Of a DNA stretch of 64,000 nucleotides, positions 7,265-15,905 are shown in pieces. This DNA is from Chondromyces crocatus. GTDB lineage: Bacteria; Myxococcota_A; Polyangia; Polyangiales; Polyangiaceae. The notes beneath the pieces were generated by a model that was not told where the DNA came from, ran no database searches, and was given only the letters and a program-made list of their open reading frames with translations. The translations under genes and the position numbers were made by a program. The stretch covers positions 2,742,001-2,806,000 of the forward strand of contig NZ_CP012159.1 in assembly GCF_001189295.1 (NCBI RefSeq), in the 5' to 3' direction. Position 1 is the first letter of the stretch. The number at the start of each line of letters is the position of its first letter.

Positions 7265-9808
7265 CTACTCCTTCGGCCCCTCGTTGTACCCCCGCGGCCG
7301 GTACTTCGGATCCACCCCGTTGTTCTTCTCGGCGCCCTCCAGCGTGTCGGGCCCGAGGTACGCGATCCACGTCCCCGGGAACTTCTCGGCCATCTCCCGC
7401 AGCTCCTCCTCGTGCGCTGCGAGCTGCTTCTGATCGTGCAAGCACTGAAGCGCCAGCGCGATCAAGTTCACCTCGTTCGGCCCGAGTTCGAAGCCCTCCT
7501 TGTAGTAAGGCCACGCCTCCTCGGCCTTCCCCATCCGGCAGAGCGTATCGCCCGTGTACACGTGTGCCATCGGCCACTTCGGCGCCAGCTCCAGCGCCTT
7601 CTTGCTCGACTCCAGCCGCGCCGGCAGATCGCTGCGCGCCCCCTTCATCACCGAGTAGTTCAGGTGCGCCTTCGCGCTGTTCGGCACCGCCTTGCGCGTC
7701 GCGTCCCAGAACGCCAGATCGCTCCGGTAGTCCATCGCGTGCCGGTACGCCTGCACGCACTGAAGCCCCAGGAACAGCGCGAGCAGCCCTGGCACCACCC
7801 ACCCGCGCCGCAGCGACAGCGGCGCGAACGGCCACCCCGGCCACCCCGCTCCCCGTGCGAACGGCCCTGCGACCGCCTGATCGAACCAGCTCCACAGCAC
7901 CGCCAGCACCAGCGACGTCCCGATCACCGGGAAGTACCAGAACCGCTCCGCGCGCACCGTCGGCAGCACCACCGGGATGTTGGAGTGCGGGAAGAAGCTC
8001 ACCACGATCCACACCAGCCCCACGGCCACCGTCGCCGCGCCCGCGTAGCCCAGCGGCCGCGGCACCCCCCCCTGATCGGGTGACGGCCGCCGCGCCGTCG
8101 ACTCCACCAAAAGCCCCACCCCCAGCGACAGTGGCGCCACGAACGGCAGCCACCGCAGCACCAGCGGCAGTGAAGGGAACAGCCCCTTCCCGGACGACCG
8201 CGCGAGCACCGCCTCGATGGCCCCGAGCGCCACCGCGATCATCACCAGCGTCACCCCGGCCGTGACCCGCACGAGCCGCCACTTCCCCCAGCCCTCCACC
8301 GGCACCTCGGCGCCAGCAGGGAGCCCCTCGATTACCGCCTTGCGCGCCGCGCGCTCCCGCAGCATCGCCCGGATCCAGAGCACCAGCGCCGCCACCGGAG
8401 GCAGCACCGCCAGAAGCCCCCCGGCCACGCTTCCCGGGAACACCAGCCGATCCGGCGCCGGCTCCTGCGGGAACGAGTAGTCCCCGCTCAGCGCGTGCGG
8501 GAACAGCACCTGCACGAACCCGCGCCAGTACACGCGCAGCGCCCCCGCGATCCGGTGCGCCGTGTCGGTCGCAGCGAGCGGATTGTTCAGCGGATCCTTC
8601 GGCAGCGGTGCCTGGTGGAACCACAGCAACGTCGCCCGCATCGCCCGCTGTGCCAGCGACGCCCCCTCCGGCAGCGCCTCCGAAAGCTCCGACGGCGTCA
8701 GCGACGGGAACCAGCGCCGACGCAGCTCCACGTAGAGCACGAACGCCGCCCCCGCCCCGAGGAAGCTCAGCCCCGCCCGCACCCAGCGCGCCGGCCGCGT
8801 CGGGTGCGTGAGTGGCGCCGTCGCCAGCGCCGCCAGCGGGATCAACGGCACGCACACCAGCGCGCTCTCCTTCGAGAACAACCCGAACAGCACCGCCAGG
8901 AACACCCCGAACGGCATCGCCCACCCGGGCAGCGCCAGCGCCAGCAGCGCCAGCAGCGCCCCCAGCCCTCCCAGCACGTCGGCGATCCCCACGATCCCGC
9001 TCACCGCCTCGGTCAGCACCGCGCAGCTCACGAACAGCGCCCCGGCCAGGTACGCGAGCCCGCGCCGCCGCGTCCACTGGAACGCCACGCACGTGAGCAG
9101 CGCCCCGTTCACCGCGTGCAGCAGCACGTTGTAGAAGTGGTGCAGGAACGGGCTCTTCGACAGGCTCCACATCGCCCGCCACACGAAGTTCGGCAGCGGC
9201 CGGTACGAGCCCACCGTCCGGTCGGGCGGCAGCCCCCAGAAATCCCGGCGGATCGCGTCCACGTAGCGCAGATCCCCCGTCGCGTTCACGTACGGGTTCG
9301 CGAGCAGCGCCTCCTGCTCGTCGAAGATGTAGTTCGTGTCCGGCGCGCGCGTGAACAGCAGGATGGCCAGCAGCGCCAGCGGTGCCAGCGCAGCGAGGAA
9401 CGACGGATCGAGATCGAGGAAGTAACCCCGCACCGCGAGCAGCACCCGCTCCAGGCGCGAGGGCGCCATCGGCAGCGGCGCGTAGGCTGCCTGGAGGAGC
9501 TGCGCGTCGTGCACCGACCCACCGGGCGGCGCGTGCCCACCGTACCCGGGGTCCATCGACGGGAAGCCCCCGAACGCTCCCGCCTCGACCGGGTTCGACG
9601 GCGGAGGGAACGAAGGGATCGACGCACGCTCCTCGCGCATCAGCGTATCGAGCGACGGCGGACGAGGCGGCGGCGCGTGCTCCCCCCCGATCAGCGCATC
9701 GAGCGATGGCGGGTACGAGGCCCTCTCCTGCGGCGCGTGCTCCTCCGCTGGCGGAGACGTGCCGTGGAGAAGCTCCTGCTGCTCTTCGTCCTTCGGCGTC
9801 TCCGCCAC
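7265..9808 (-). CDS. TMTC/GT-C-like multi-pass membrane protein with TPR tail
   Basis: 847-aa protein. Residues 1 to ~125 are cytoplasmic and Pro-rich, with a repeated P-P-S-L-D-x-L-(I/M) motif. They are followed by about ten transmembrane segments. The first periplasmic loop contains Y-I-F-D-E-Q-E and later G-S-Y-R-P-L with F-Y-N-V-L-L-H-A-V-N, the signature of TMTC-type (DUF1736) and related GT-C mannosyl/glycosyl-transferases that use polyprenyl-phosphate sugars. The last ~150 residues are tetratricopeptide repeats (A-K-A-H-L-N-Y-S, M-A-H-V-Y-T-G-D-T-L). A role in O-glycosylation of exported proteins is the family-based guess. Neighbouring genes give no further hint. Confidence 0.8.
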   Translation of the reverse strand: MAETPKDEEQQELLHGTSPPAEEHAPQERASYPPSLDALIGGEHAPPPRPPSLDTLMREERASIPSFPPPSNPVEAGAFGGFPSMDPGYGGHAPPGGSVHDAQLLQAAYAPLPMAPSRLERVLLAVRGYFLDLDPSFLAALAPLALLAILLFTRAPDTNYIFDEQEALLANPYVNATGDLRYVDAIRRDFWGLPPDRTVGSYRPLPNFVWRAMWSLSKSPFLHHFYNVLLHAVNGALLTCVAFQWTRRRGLAYLAGALFVSCAVLTEAVSGIVGIADVLGGLGALLALLALALPGWAMPFGVFLAVLFGLFSKESALVCVPLIPLAALATAPLTHPTRPARWVRAGLSFLGAGAAFVLYVELRRRWFPSLTPSELSEALPEGASLAQRAMRATLLWFHQAPLPKDPLNNPLAATDTAHRIAGALRVYWRGFVQVLFPHALSGDYSFPQEPAPDRLVFPGSVAGGLLAVLPPVAALVLWIRAMLRERAARKAVIEGLPAGAEVPVEGWGKWRLVRVTAGVTLVMIAVALGAIEAVLARSSGKGLFPSLPLVLRWLPFVAPLSLGVGLLVESTARRPSPDQGGVPRPLGYAGAATVAVGLVWIVVSFFPHSNIPVVLPTVRAERFWYFPVIGTSLVLAVLWSWFDQAVAGPFARGAGWPGWPFAPLSLRRGWVVPGLLALFLGLQCVQAYRHAMDYRSDLAFWDATRKAVPNSAKAHLNYSVMKGARSDLPARLESSKKALELAPKWPMAHVYTGDTLCRMGKAEEAWPYYKEGFELGPNEVNLIALALQCLHDQKQLAAHEEELREMAEKFPGTWIAYLGPDTLEGAEKNNGVDPKYRPRGYNEGPKE

Positions 9809-9812
9809 CTGC

Positions 9813-10640
9813 CTAGCCCTTTGCCTCCGGCTGCGGTTCCGGCTCCGGGATCGGCCACAGCTCGCCCCAGAGCGGCTGCCCTCCGTCGATGCCCCACACC
9901 GCGCCGGTCACGAAATCGTTCTGCGTGCTGGAGAGGAACACGATGACCCGCGCCACCTCCTCCGGCGTCCCCAGCCGCTTCAGCGGCGTCGCCTTGCGCG
10001 TCACCTCCAGCAGCTCCTCGCCGTACTGCGCCGTCCCGCTGGAGCGGATGTTGTTCCCCGGTGCCACCGCGTTCACCCGGATCCCGTGCGCCGCCCACTC
10101 GATCGCCAGCGACCGGGTCAGGTTCTCCACCCCCGCGCGCGCCGCCCCCGTGTGCGACATCCCCGGGAACCCCCGGACCACCATCGCCGTCACGTTCACG
10201 ATCCGACCCCGCTTCGCCGGGATCATCGCCCGCGTCGCCACCTCGCGGGTCATGAAGAACGTCCCGTTCAGGTTGTTGCGGATCACCGCCTCCCACCCCC
10301 GGGGCGACAGCGTCTCCGCCGGACTCGGGAACTGCCCGCCCGCGTTGTTCACGAGCACGTCGATGCGACCGAAGCGCTCGATCACCTGCCCCACGAACGC
10401 CGCCACCTGATCTGGCTCCCGGATGTCGCACGTCCCGCCGAACAGCCGCTCCGAGGGGACCCCATCCGCCGCGAGCGCGGCGAGCCCAGCCTCGATTTTC
10501 TCCATCTTTCGCCCGCAGATGGCCACGCTCGCCCCCAGGGCCGTCAGCTCCCGCGCCGTCGCGAGCCCGATCCCGCTGCCGCCGCCCGTCACGAGCGCCA
10601 CCTGATGGGCAAAGAGTCCAGCCGCGAACATGCTCTGCAT
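9813..10640 (-). CDS. SDR family oxidoreductase, PECR-like
   Basis: 275-aa short-chain dehydrogenase. NAD(P) motif T-G-G-G-S-G-I-G at residues ~18-25, N-N-A-G-G in the middle, and C-terminal D-F-V-T-G-A-V-W-G-I-D-G-G. The segment T-G-A-A-R-A-G-V-E-N-L-T-R-S-L-A-I-E-W resembles peroxisomal trans-2-enoyl-CoA reductase and bacterial relatives, so an enoyl-CoA or 3-oxoacyl substrate is likely. The classical Tyr-x-x-x-Lys is not present at the usual place (T-G-A-A-R instead), as in other members of this subgroup. The ATG at 10640 is chosen; upstream sequence in frame is low-complexity. It ends four bases before the membrane-protein start, possibly forming an operon. Confidence 0.85.
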   Translation of the reverse strand: MQSMFAAGLFAHQVALVTGGGSGIGLATARELTALGASVAICGRKMEKIEAGLAALAADGVPSERLFGGTCDIREPDQVAAFVGQVIERFGRIDVLVNNAGGQFPSPAETLSPRGWEAVIRNNLNGTFFMTREVATRAMIPAKRGRIVNVTAMVVRGFPGMSHTGAARAGVENLTRSLAIEWAAHGIRVNAVAPGNNIRSSGTAQYGEELLEVTRKATPLKRLGTPEEVARVIVFLSSTQNDFVTGAVWGIDGGQPLWGELWPIPEPEPQPEAKG

Positions 10641-10980
10641 CGGTCGTCTCCCGGGCCTTCGGCCCCGAGGGCCCGCGGGCATGCGGTTCCTGGGCGCCGG
10701 ACGGCCGTTTACAACGACCCACGCTTCGGCGCCAGCGGCGGCGCCCCCGTGCATCGACGCGACGCCGCGGGGCGGTGGTGGCATCCCCGCAGGCAGTGCA
10801 CCAGTGCACCACGCGCTGGCCCCTTCGTCGATCAGGCCCCCCCCGAGATGAACCGCCGCACGCTTCGTCTACACTGAGCCTTGCGCGTCCCGTTTTCCCG
10901 GCGGCCGCGTGCTCGCATCGAACCCGACGCTGAACCCACCGGAGGCCCGCCGCCGCGCGGCGCCTCTCCCCGGAGCCCTC
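10641..10980. promoter_or_regulatory. Divergent intergenic region between SDR and GuaB1 genes
   Basis: 340 bp with no supported gene. Because the flanking genes point away from each other, the region must carry both promoters. A short tandem duplication AGTGCACC-AGTGCACC lies at about 10795-10810 and contains two palindromic GTGCAC cores; it could be an operator, but this is only suggestive. No confident sigma-70 or sigma-54 boxes were identified. Confidence 0.4.
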
Positions 10981-12432
10981 ATGCGCTACCTGCACCCTGA
11001 GCGAGACGAGTCCCTGGAGCTGGCCCTCGAAGACGTCTTCATCACCCCTGGCTACTTCGCCGGCGGCTCCCGCTTCGAGGTCGACCTCCGCCCCGCCGAT
11101 TTCCCTGGCGGCTCCCACCCCATCGTCAGCGCCAACATGAACGCCGTCACCGGCAAGCGCATGGCCGAGACCATGGCCCGCTACGGCGGCCTCGGCGTCC
11201 TCCCCCAGGACATGGCCCTCGACACCGTCGACCGCATCGTCCGCCACATCAAGCAAGCCGACCCCCGCTACGACACGGCGCTCTCCGTCTCTCCCCGCGC
11301 CACCCTCCGTGACGTGCTGGGCATCATCCGCAAGCGCCCCCACGACATGGTCGTCGTCGTCGACGACGAGCGCCGCCCCCTCGGCATCGTCACCCACGCC
11401 GACCTGCGCGACCGCGACCAGTACACCCCCGCCGGCGCCCTCATGTCCCCGCGCGTCGTCACCATCCCCATCGGCACCCCCAACCGCGACGCCTTCCTGC
11501 TCATGGAAGAGACCCGCGTGAAGGCCGTCCCCGTGATCGACGCCGACGGCCGCCTGCACGGCGTCCTCACCCGCGACGACGCCGTGCGCCTCGAGCTTCT
11601 CCGCCCCACCCTCGACCCGCAGAACGAGCTCATGGTCGCCGCCGCCGTCGGCATCTCCGCCCAGGCCGGCGCCGCCGCCGCCCGCCTCCTGGAGATCGGC
11701 GTCTCCGCCCTCGTCCTCGACACCGCCCACGGCCACCAGCGCCGCATGCTCGAAGCCCTCCGCGCCGTCCGCAAGGTCATCGGCGACCGCAACGTCCCCC
11801 TCGTCGCTGGCAACGTCTGCACCGCCGAGGGCACCATCGCCCTCATCGAAGCCGGCGCCGACGTCGTCAAGGTCAACGTCGGCCCGGGCGCCATGTGCAC
11901 CACCCGCATGCAGACCGGCGCGGGTCGCCCCACCTTCACGTCCGCCGTCGTCTGCGCCCGCGAAGCCCGCCGCCGCGGCAAGCACATCTGGGCCGACGGC
12001 GGCGTCCGCTACCCCCGCGACGTCGCCCTCTACCTCGCCGCCGGCGCCTCCCGCGTCATGGTCGGCACCGCCCTCGCAGGCACCTTCGAGAGCCCTGGCG
12101 ACGTCAAAGAAGACCGCGACGGCCACCTCTACAAAGAGAACTACGGCATGGCCAGCGCCCGCGCCGTCAGCGACCGCACCGCCGACCTCGACCCCTTCGA
12201 GCGCGCCAAGAAAGGCTTCTTCCGCGAAGGCATCTCCACCTCCCGCATCTACATCCCGGAGGGCCGCGAGAGCGTCGGCGCCCTCCTCGTCGAGATGATC
12301 ACCGGCGTCCAGTCGTCCTGCACCTACGCCGGCGCCGCCACCCTCGAAGAGCTGCACGACAAGGCCGTCATCGGCGTGCAGACCCTCTCCGGCTACAGCG
12401 AAGGCAAGCCCCACGGCGCCGAACGCCGCTGA
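10981..12432 (+). CDS. guaB1: GuaB1-type GMP reductase with CBS domains
   Basis: 483-aa IMPDH/GMPR family TIM barrel interrupted by a CBS pair (about residues 95-215: S-V-S-P-R-A-T-L-R-D-V ... V-V-V-D-D-E-R-R-P-L-G-I-V-T). The catalytic Cys loop reads G-P-G-A-M-C-T-T-R and is followed by T-G-A-G-R-P. Further landmarks are W-A-D-G-G-V-R, Y-K-E-N-Y-G-M-A-S and a C-terminal Y-S-E-G-K-P. The whole protein follows actinobacterial GuaB1, annotated as IMP-dehydrogenase-related; the mycobacterial enzyme is known to be a GMP reductase (GMP to IMP, NADPH). That activity is inferred by homology. The ATG at 10981 matches the family N-terminus (M-R-Y-L); the frame is open from 10909. Confidence 0.88.
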   Translation: MRYLHPERDESLELALEDVFITPGYFAGGSRFEVDLRPADFPGGSHPIVSANMNAVTGKRMAETMARYGGLGVLPQDMALDTVDRIVRHIKQADPRYDTALSVSPRATLRDVLGIIRKRPHDMVVVVDDERRPLGIVTHADLRDRDQYTPAGALMSPRVVTIPIGTPNRDAFLLMEETRVKAVPVIDADGRLHGVLTRDDAVRLELLRPTLDPQNELMVAAAVGISAQAGAAAARLLEIGVSALVLDTAHGHQRRMLEALRAVRKVIGDRNVPLVAGNVCTAEGTIALIEAGADVVKVNVGPGAMCTTRMQTGAGRPTFTSAVVCAREARRRGKHIWADGGVRYPRDVALYLAAGASRVMVGTALAGTFESPGDVKEDRDGHLYKENYGMASARAVSDRTADLDPFERAKKGFFREGISTSRIYIPEGRESVGALLVEMITGVQSSCTYAGAATLEELHDKAVIGVQTLSGYSEGKPHGAERR

Positions 12433-12546
12433 TCTCCCTCCCCTCGGCTTCTCCGTTCCCCTCGCCGAGATCTACGCCCAGGCCGACACCCTCCCGCCCG
12501 ACGACACGGACGTCGACGGAGCCCGCCGCTCACCCGCCCCGCCGTG

Positions 12547-12601
12547 AAGCCCCTCTCCCCGAGCAAGCCCCTCTCCCCGAGCAAGCCCCTCTCCCCCGAG
12601 C
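12547..12601. repeat. 18-bp tandem repeat, three copies
   Basis: Three consecutive copies of AAGCCCCTCTCCCCGAGC, the third with one extra C, in the spacer before the propeller-like gene. A second small duplication (CAGCGCACTCGTCCT twice) follows at about 12643-12672. No coding role is supported, although the copies stay open in one frame. Confidence 0.8.
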
Positions 12602-12684
12602 AAGCCCCCCCGAAACGCCCCTGGTTCTCGTCCAGCCTCCAGCGCACTCGTCCTCTCCAGCGCACTCGTCCTAAAGTCGCCGCC

Positions 12685-13710
12685 ATGGCGACAGAGCGAT
12701 CCTTCTCGTTGCTCGACCGCGTCACGCGATCCCGCGACGCCCTCCAGTCCGCAGACCCCCCGCGGAGCACCGACGTCGTGTGCAAGGTCGTCTTCGCCGA
12801 CGACGAGGTGTGGCTCGTGCTCCCGATCGTGCGTGAGATCATCGCCCTCGACGCCACCGACCTTTCCCTGCGACGCGCCATCACCACGCTGCCGAGCCAC
12901 GCAGGAAGCCAGCCCGATCTCTGGACTTTGGCGGTCGCTGGTTCCTCCGTGGTCGTGACGGCCTTCTACCCGACCAGCCACACCGAAGACGCCACCAGCG
13001 GCCTCATCGTCCTCGATCGCGCCTCCGGCGCCGTGCGCTTCCTCGTGGAGCCCGAAGCCTTCCCCATGGAGTGGGCGCTCAGCCCCTCGGGCGACACCTT
13101 GGTCGTCGCCGTGCCGGACGAGGGCGGCGAGGGCCCCGTGCTCGCGCGCGTGTACTCGACCCTGGAGAAGACCCGCCCCACGCGCTTCACGATCCGGACC
13201 GGCGAAGACCCCTTCCTCTCCGCCGTCGCCATCGACGCCAGCGGCGAAAAGACCGCCTTCGCCATCGACGATCACCTCGTCGAGTTCGAGCAGAAGAAGC
13301 GCCACCGCAAGCGCGACCTCCAGGAAACCGTGGGCACACTCCTCTTCTCCGCGCACTCACCCCGGCTCTTCGGCATCGAGCAGGGAGAGCGCGGCGCCCT
13401 CTGCATCCTGCACCCCCCGAGCCCCCCTTTGCCGGCCACCCGCGCGCTCCTCCAGGCGCAAGCACCGATCGCATTCCTGTCCCTCTCGGCCGACGAGGAG
13501 ACCTCACTGTGGCTCGGCACCGACACCGAGGGCGCGCGCCGCTTGTTCGCGCTGTCGACGGACGACGGCACGACCCGCGTCGCAGAGAATCTCGACATCG
13601 AGCCCAACGCTCTCGTCGCCGTCGACGCGGCGCACACACGGATCGCCCGCGTGCTGAACGATCGCCTCACGATCGCCCCCCTTCAGCCGGTCTGGAGACC
13701 ACTCGTCTAG
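12685..13710 (+). CDS. Beta-propeller-like protein, function unknown
   Basis: 341-aa soluble protein without a signal peptide. It alternates short strands and turns with repeating motifs such as W-L-V-L-P-I-V-R-E-I-I-A-L-D, D-T-L-V-V-A-V-P-D and S-A-V-A-I-D-A-S-G-E-K-T-A-F-A, the texture of a WD40- or YVTN-like propeller. A family could not be named. The frame is open from 12544, but that part is repeat-derived low complexity, so the ATG at 12685 is preferred. It stands alone, about 250 bp after GuaB1, and is convergent with the esterase gene downstream. Confidence 0.7.
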   Translation: MATERSFSLLDRVTRSRDALQSADPPRSTDVVCKVVFADDEVWLVLPIVREIIALDATDLSLRRAITTLPSHAGSQPDLWTLAVAGSSVVVTAFYPTSHTEDATSGLIVLDRASGAVRFLVEPEAFPMEWALSPSGDTLVVAVPDEGGEGPVLARVYSTLEKTRPTRFTIRTGEDPFLSAVAIDASGEKTAFAIDDHLVEFEQKKRHRKRDLQETVGTLLFSAHSPRLFGIEQGERGALCILHPPSPPLPATRALLQAQAPIAFLSLSADEETSLWLGTDTEGARRLFALSTDDGTTRVAENLDIEPNALVAVDAAHTRIARVLNDRLTIAPLQPVWRPLV

Positions 13711-13714
13711 GAGT

Positions 13715-13786
13715 GCCCCCCGCCGTCGGAGCAGTTCCCGCCGTCAGCCCGCCCCCCGCCGTCGGAGCACTTCTCGACGTCAGCTC
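13715..13786. repeat. 36-bp tandem duplication
   Basis: Two adjacent 36-bp units in the spacer between convergent genes. The first 19 bases (GCCCCCCGCCGTCGGAGCA) are identical and the remainder differs at a few positions. It is not an obvious hairpin terminator. Confidence 0.75.
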
Positions 13787-13879
13787 GCATCGAGGTGCTC
13801 TCGTCAGCGAGGAGCCTGACGGCAAGGAGCCCCCGACCTACGCCGGAGGCTCTCGCGTCGACGTGCTCGCGCCCCCCGC

Positions 13880-15667
13880 TCAGAAATCGATCTCGGCCGG
13901 ATCGATCGGATCGCCCACCGGATCCGTGCTCACCGTCCCGCTGTCCGGCGGCGGCGCCCCCAGCGTCACCCAGGTGACCAGGTGCCCGAACGCCTTCTGC
14001 ACGTACCCCTGCATCGGCGTCAGCAGCTCACCGGCGCCCTCCTCGCCGGCCGTGCCATCGAAGTCGTAGTCGAGCTTCCCGTCCGCGTGCCGGTCCGTGT
14101 GCGTCCCGTTCTGGATGACGTACAGCCGGTGATGCGCCTCGTTGCCTGCGGCCACCACCGCCTCCCGGTACGCCTGCGCGTGCCCGACCAGCCCCAGGAA
14201 CCCATCCCGGTCCCCGTGCAGCGTCATCATCCGCGCCGAGATCTCCCCCGTCGTCGCGTTCCGCAGCGCGTAGTCCACGCTCTCCGGCGTCCATCCCCCG
14301 TCCACCGCCGACGCCAGCCACCCGTACAGCGGCGGCTCCTGCCCTGGCTGCGACGGATACGCCGAGTACCCCGCGCTCTGCGCCGCCGTGTGCCCCATCA
14401 GCTCCGCGCGGAACGTGTACCCCGTGATGTTGTAGTACCCCGTCCCCTCGAACATCGGCGCCACCGATTTGAACGCATCGAACAGCGTGTTGTACGCCCC
14501 CCAGATCACCGACGACTCCGCCGTGAACCCGGCGGCCAGCATCTCCGGGTGCGCGGCCGAGAACGGCGGCGTCTCCGCGAACGCGCTCGGCGTCGTCACC
14601 GTCTGCGGATCGTGGGCCCACTTCATCGCCAGCGCTGCCCGGTCCAGGCTCGCCACGAGCTGGTTGCCCGCTGCGAACTCCGCCGGCGACACCGTCCCAT
14701 CCCCGTTGGTGTCCAGCTCCGCCGCGCGCGGCCAGTACACCCCGGACCAGTCGAGCCCCCCGTGGAACACCCGCGCCTCGCCCCCTGCGACCCGCGCGTG
14801 ATCGATCTCCATCCCGCGCCGCACCTGGAAGCCCCCGTTCGACAGCCCCACCGCGAGCACCCGCTGCACCGGCTGATGCGTCGCCGCCTCCAGCCGCCCG
14901 CGCGCCCACACCCCCAGGTCGACCAGCATGTCTCCCCAGTGCTGCGTCGTGTGCGTCCCCTCCAGCAGCGACGCCTCCCCGTTCGGCGTCCCCTTGTCCC
15001 CGCTGATGAACGCGAACCCTTGCTTCAGCAGCCACGAAGCAAAGATCACGTCATTGCTGAACTCATTGCGCGTCCCCGGCGTCCCCGCCACCACCAGGTG
15101 ACCGTTCCATGCCGTCGGCAGTTTCAGCACCACCCGCTGCTTCCGCGTCACCCCGTTCTCCACGGTCACCAGCGTGCCCGTCACCTCCGTGCCCGGCACC
15201 TGCACGTCCGCCATGCCGTCGAGCGTCCCGAGGACCTTCGCCTCGTACTTCTCGCTCGCGAGCCCCAGCGCCGACGCCTGGAGCCGCGTGACCTTCATCT
15301 TCTCCAGCTCGGAGAGCGCCATGAACTCCGGGCTGTCCGTGGCCATCTTCCAGTACGTGAGGTGCGCGAGCCCCCCATCGCCCGCCCAGTCTTCCGGGCC
15401 CTCGCCCACGTAGTCCTGACGCGCGCCCTCTTCGAGCCCCTCCATCAGGAGATCGAGCTCCCACGCCTGCGCGCCACCGCCATTCCCTCCAGCGCCACCG
15501 CTCCCACCGGGACCACCGCCCGGCCCTCCAGGCCCCGTGGTGGTGGTCGTCGTGCTGCTGCTGCCCGGGCCCAGATCCTCGCCATCGTCACCATCGCACG
15601 CGGGCAGCGTGGTGACCGTGAGCAGGGCGCCGAGGAGAGAAGGGAGGACGAAGAAAGAATGCTTCAT
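13880..15667 (-). CDS. Secreted lipoprotein esterase (alpha/beta hydrolase)
   Basis: 595-aa exported hydrolase. Signal peptide 1-23 ends at lipobox L-P-A-C (Cys24) and is followed by a Ser/Thr/Gly linker to about residue 66. The enzyme part has nucleophile elbow G-L-S-N-G-G (Ser276), an acid in H-G-D-R-D-G-F and a candidate His in N-G-T-H-T-D-R-H, all near the C-terminus as in tannase-like or 3-hydroxybutyrate-oligomer hydrolases. An insertion carries an EF-hand-like loop D-T-N-G-D-G-T-V-S-P-A-E-F, so calcium may stabilise it. The upstream frame extension (15 codons) is ignored because the signal peptide begins at the ATG at 15667. It probably degrades an extracellular polymer or ester, which is inference. 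Confidence 0.78.
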   Translation of the reverse strand: MKHSFFVLPSLLGALLTVTTLPACDGDDGEDLGPGSSSTTTTTTGPGGPGGGPGGSGGAGGNGGGAQAWELDLLMEGLEEGARQDYVGEGPEDWAGDGGLAHLTYWKMATDSPEFMALSELEKMKVTRLQASALGLASEKYEAKVLGTLDGMADVQVPGTEVTGTLVTVENGVTRKQRVVLKLPTAWNGHLVVAGTPGTRNEFSNDVIFASWLLKQGFAFISGDKGTPNGEASLLEGTHTTQHWGDMLVDLGVWARGRLEAATHQPVQRVLAVGLSNGGFQVRRGMEIDHARVAGGEARVFHGGLDWSGVYWPRAAELDTNGDGTVSPAEFAAGNQLVASLDRAALAMKWAHDPQTVTTPSAFAETPPFSAAHPEMLAAGFTAESSVIWGAYNTLFDAFKSVAPMFEGTGYYNITGYTFRAELMGHTAAQSAGYSAYPSQPGQEPPLYGWLASAVDGGWTPESVDYALRNATTGEISARMMTLHGDRDGFLGLVGHAQAYREAVVAAGNEAHHRLYVIQNGTHTDRHADGKLDYDFDGTAGEEGAGELLTPMQGYVQKAFGHLVTWVTLGAPPPDSGTVSTDPVGDPIDPAEIDF

Positions 15668-15905
15668 GGGCTGCTCCGTTTCGGGGGCCAAGCTGGCTCC
15701 CTGGGGCAGCAACTAACAGCGCGAGCCCGAGGCGTCACCGCCTGCGCAGATCCCCGGCGGCCGGGGCGTGCCGGATCGAGCGCCAGAACCGGTGGGGCGG
15801 GCATGATGGAGGTGGTGGGGCGGGCGCGATGGCCTCGGCCGAGGCACGAAAGCTCAGCCGTGCGTGGAGGGCGCGCTTCGGCGACCTCGACCGAGGCGAG
15901 GTGGA

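Noticed and set aside
5016-9182. 1388-codon open frame on the minus strand opposite the glycosyltransferase and hydrolase and across the membrane-protein gene
   Set aside because: It runs antisense or out of frame to well-supported genes, is almost entirely Gly/Ala/Arg/Val/Glu, and is explained by GC-rich third positions.
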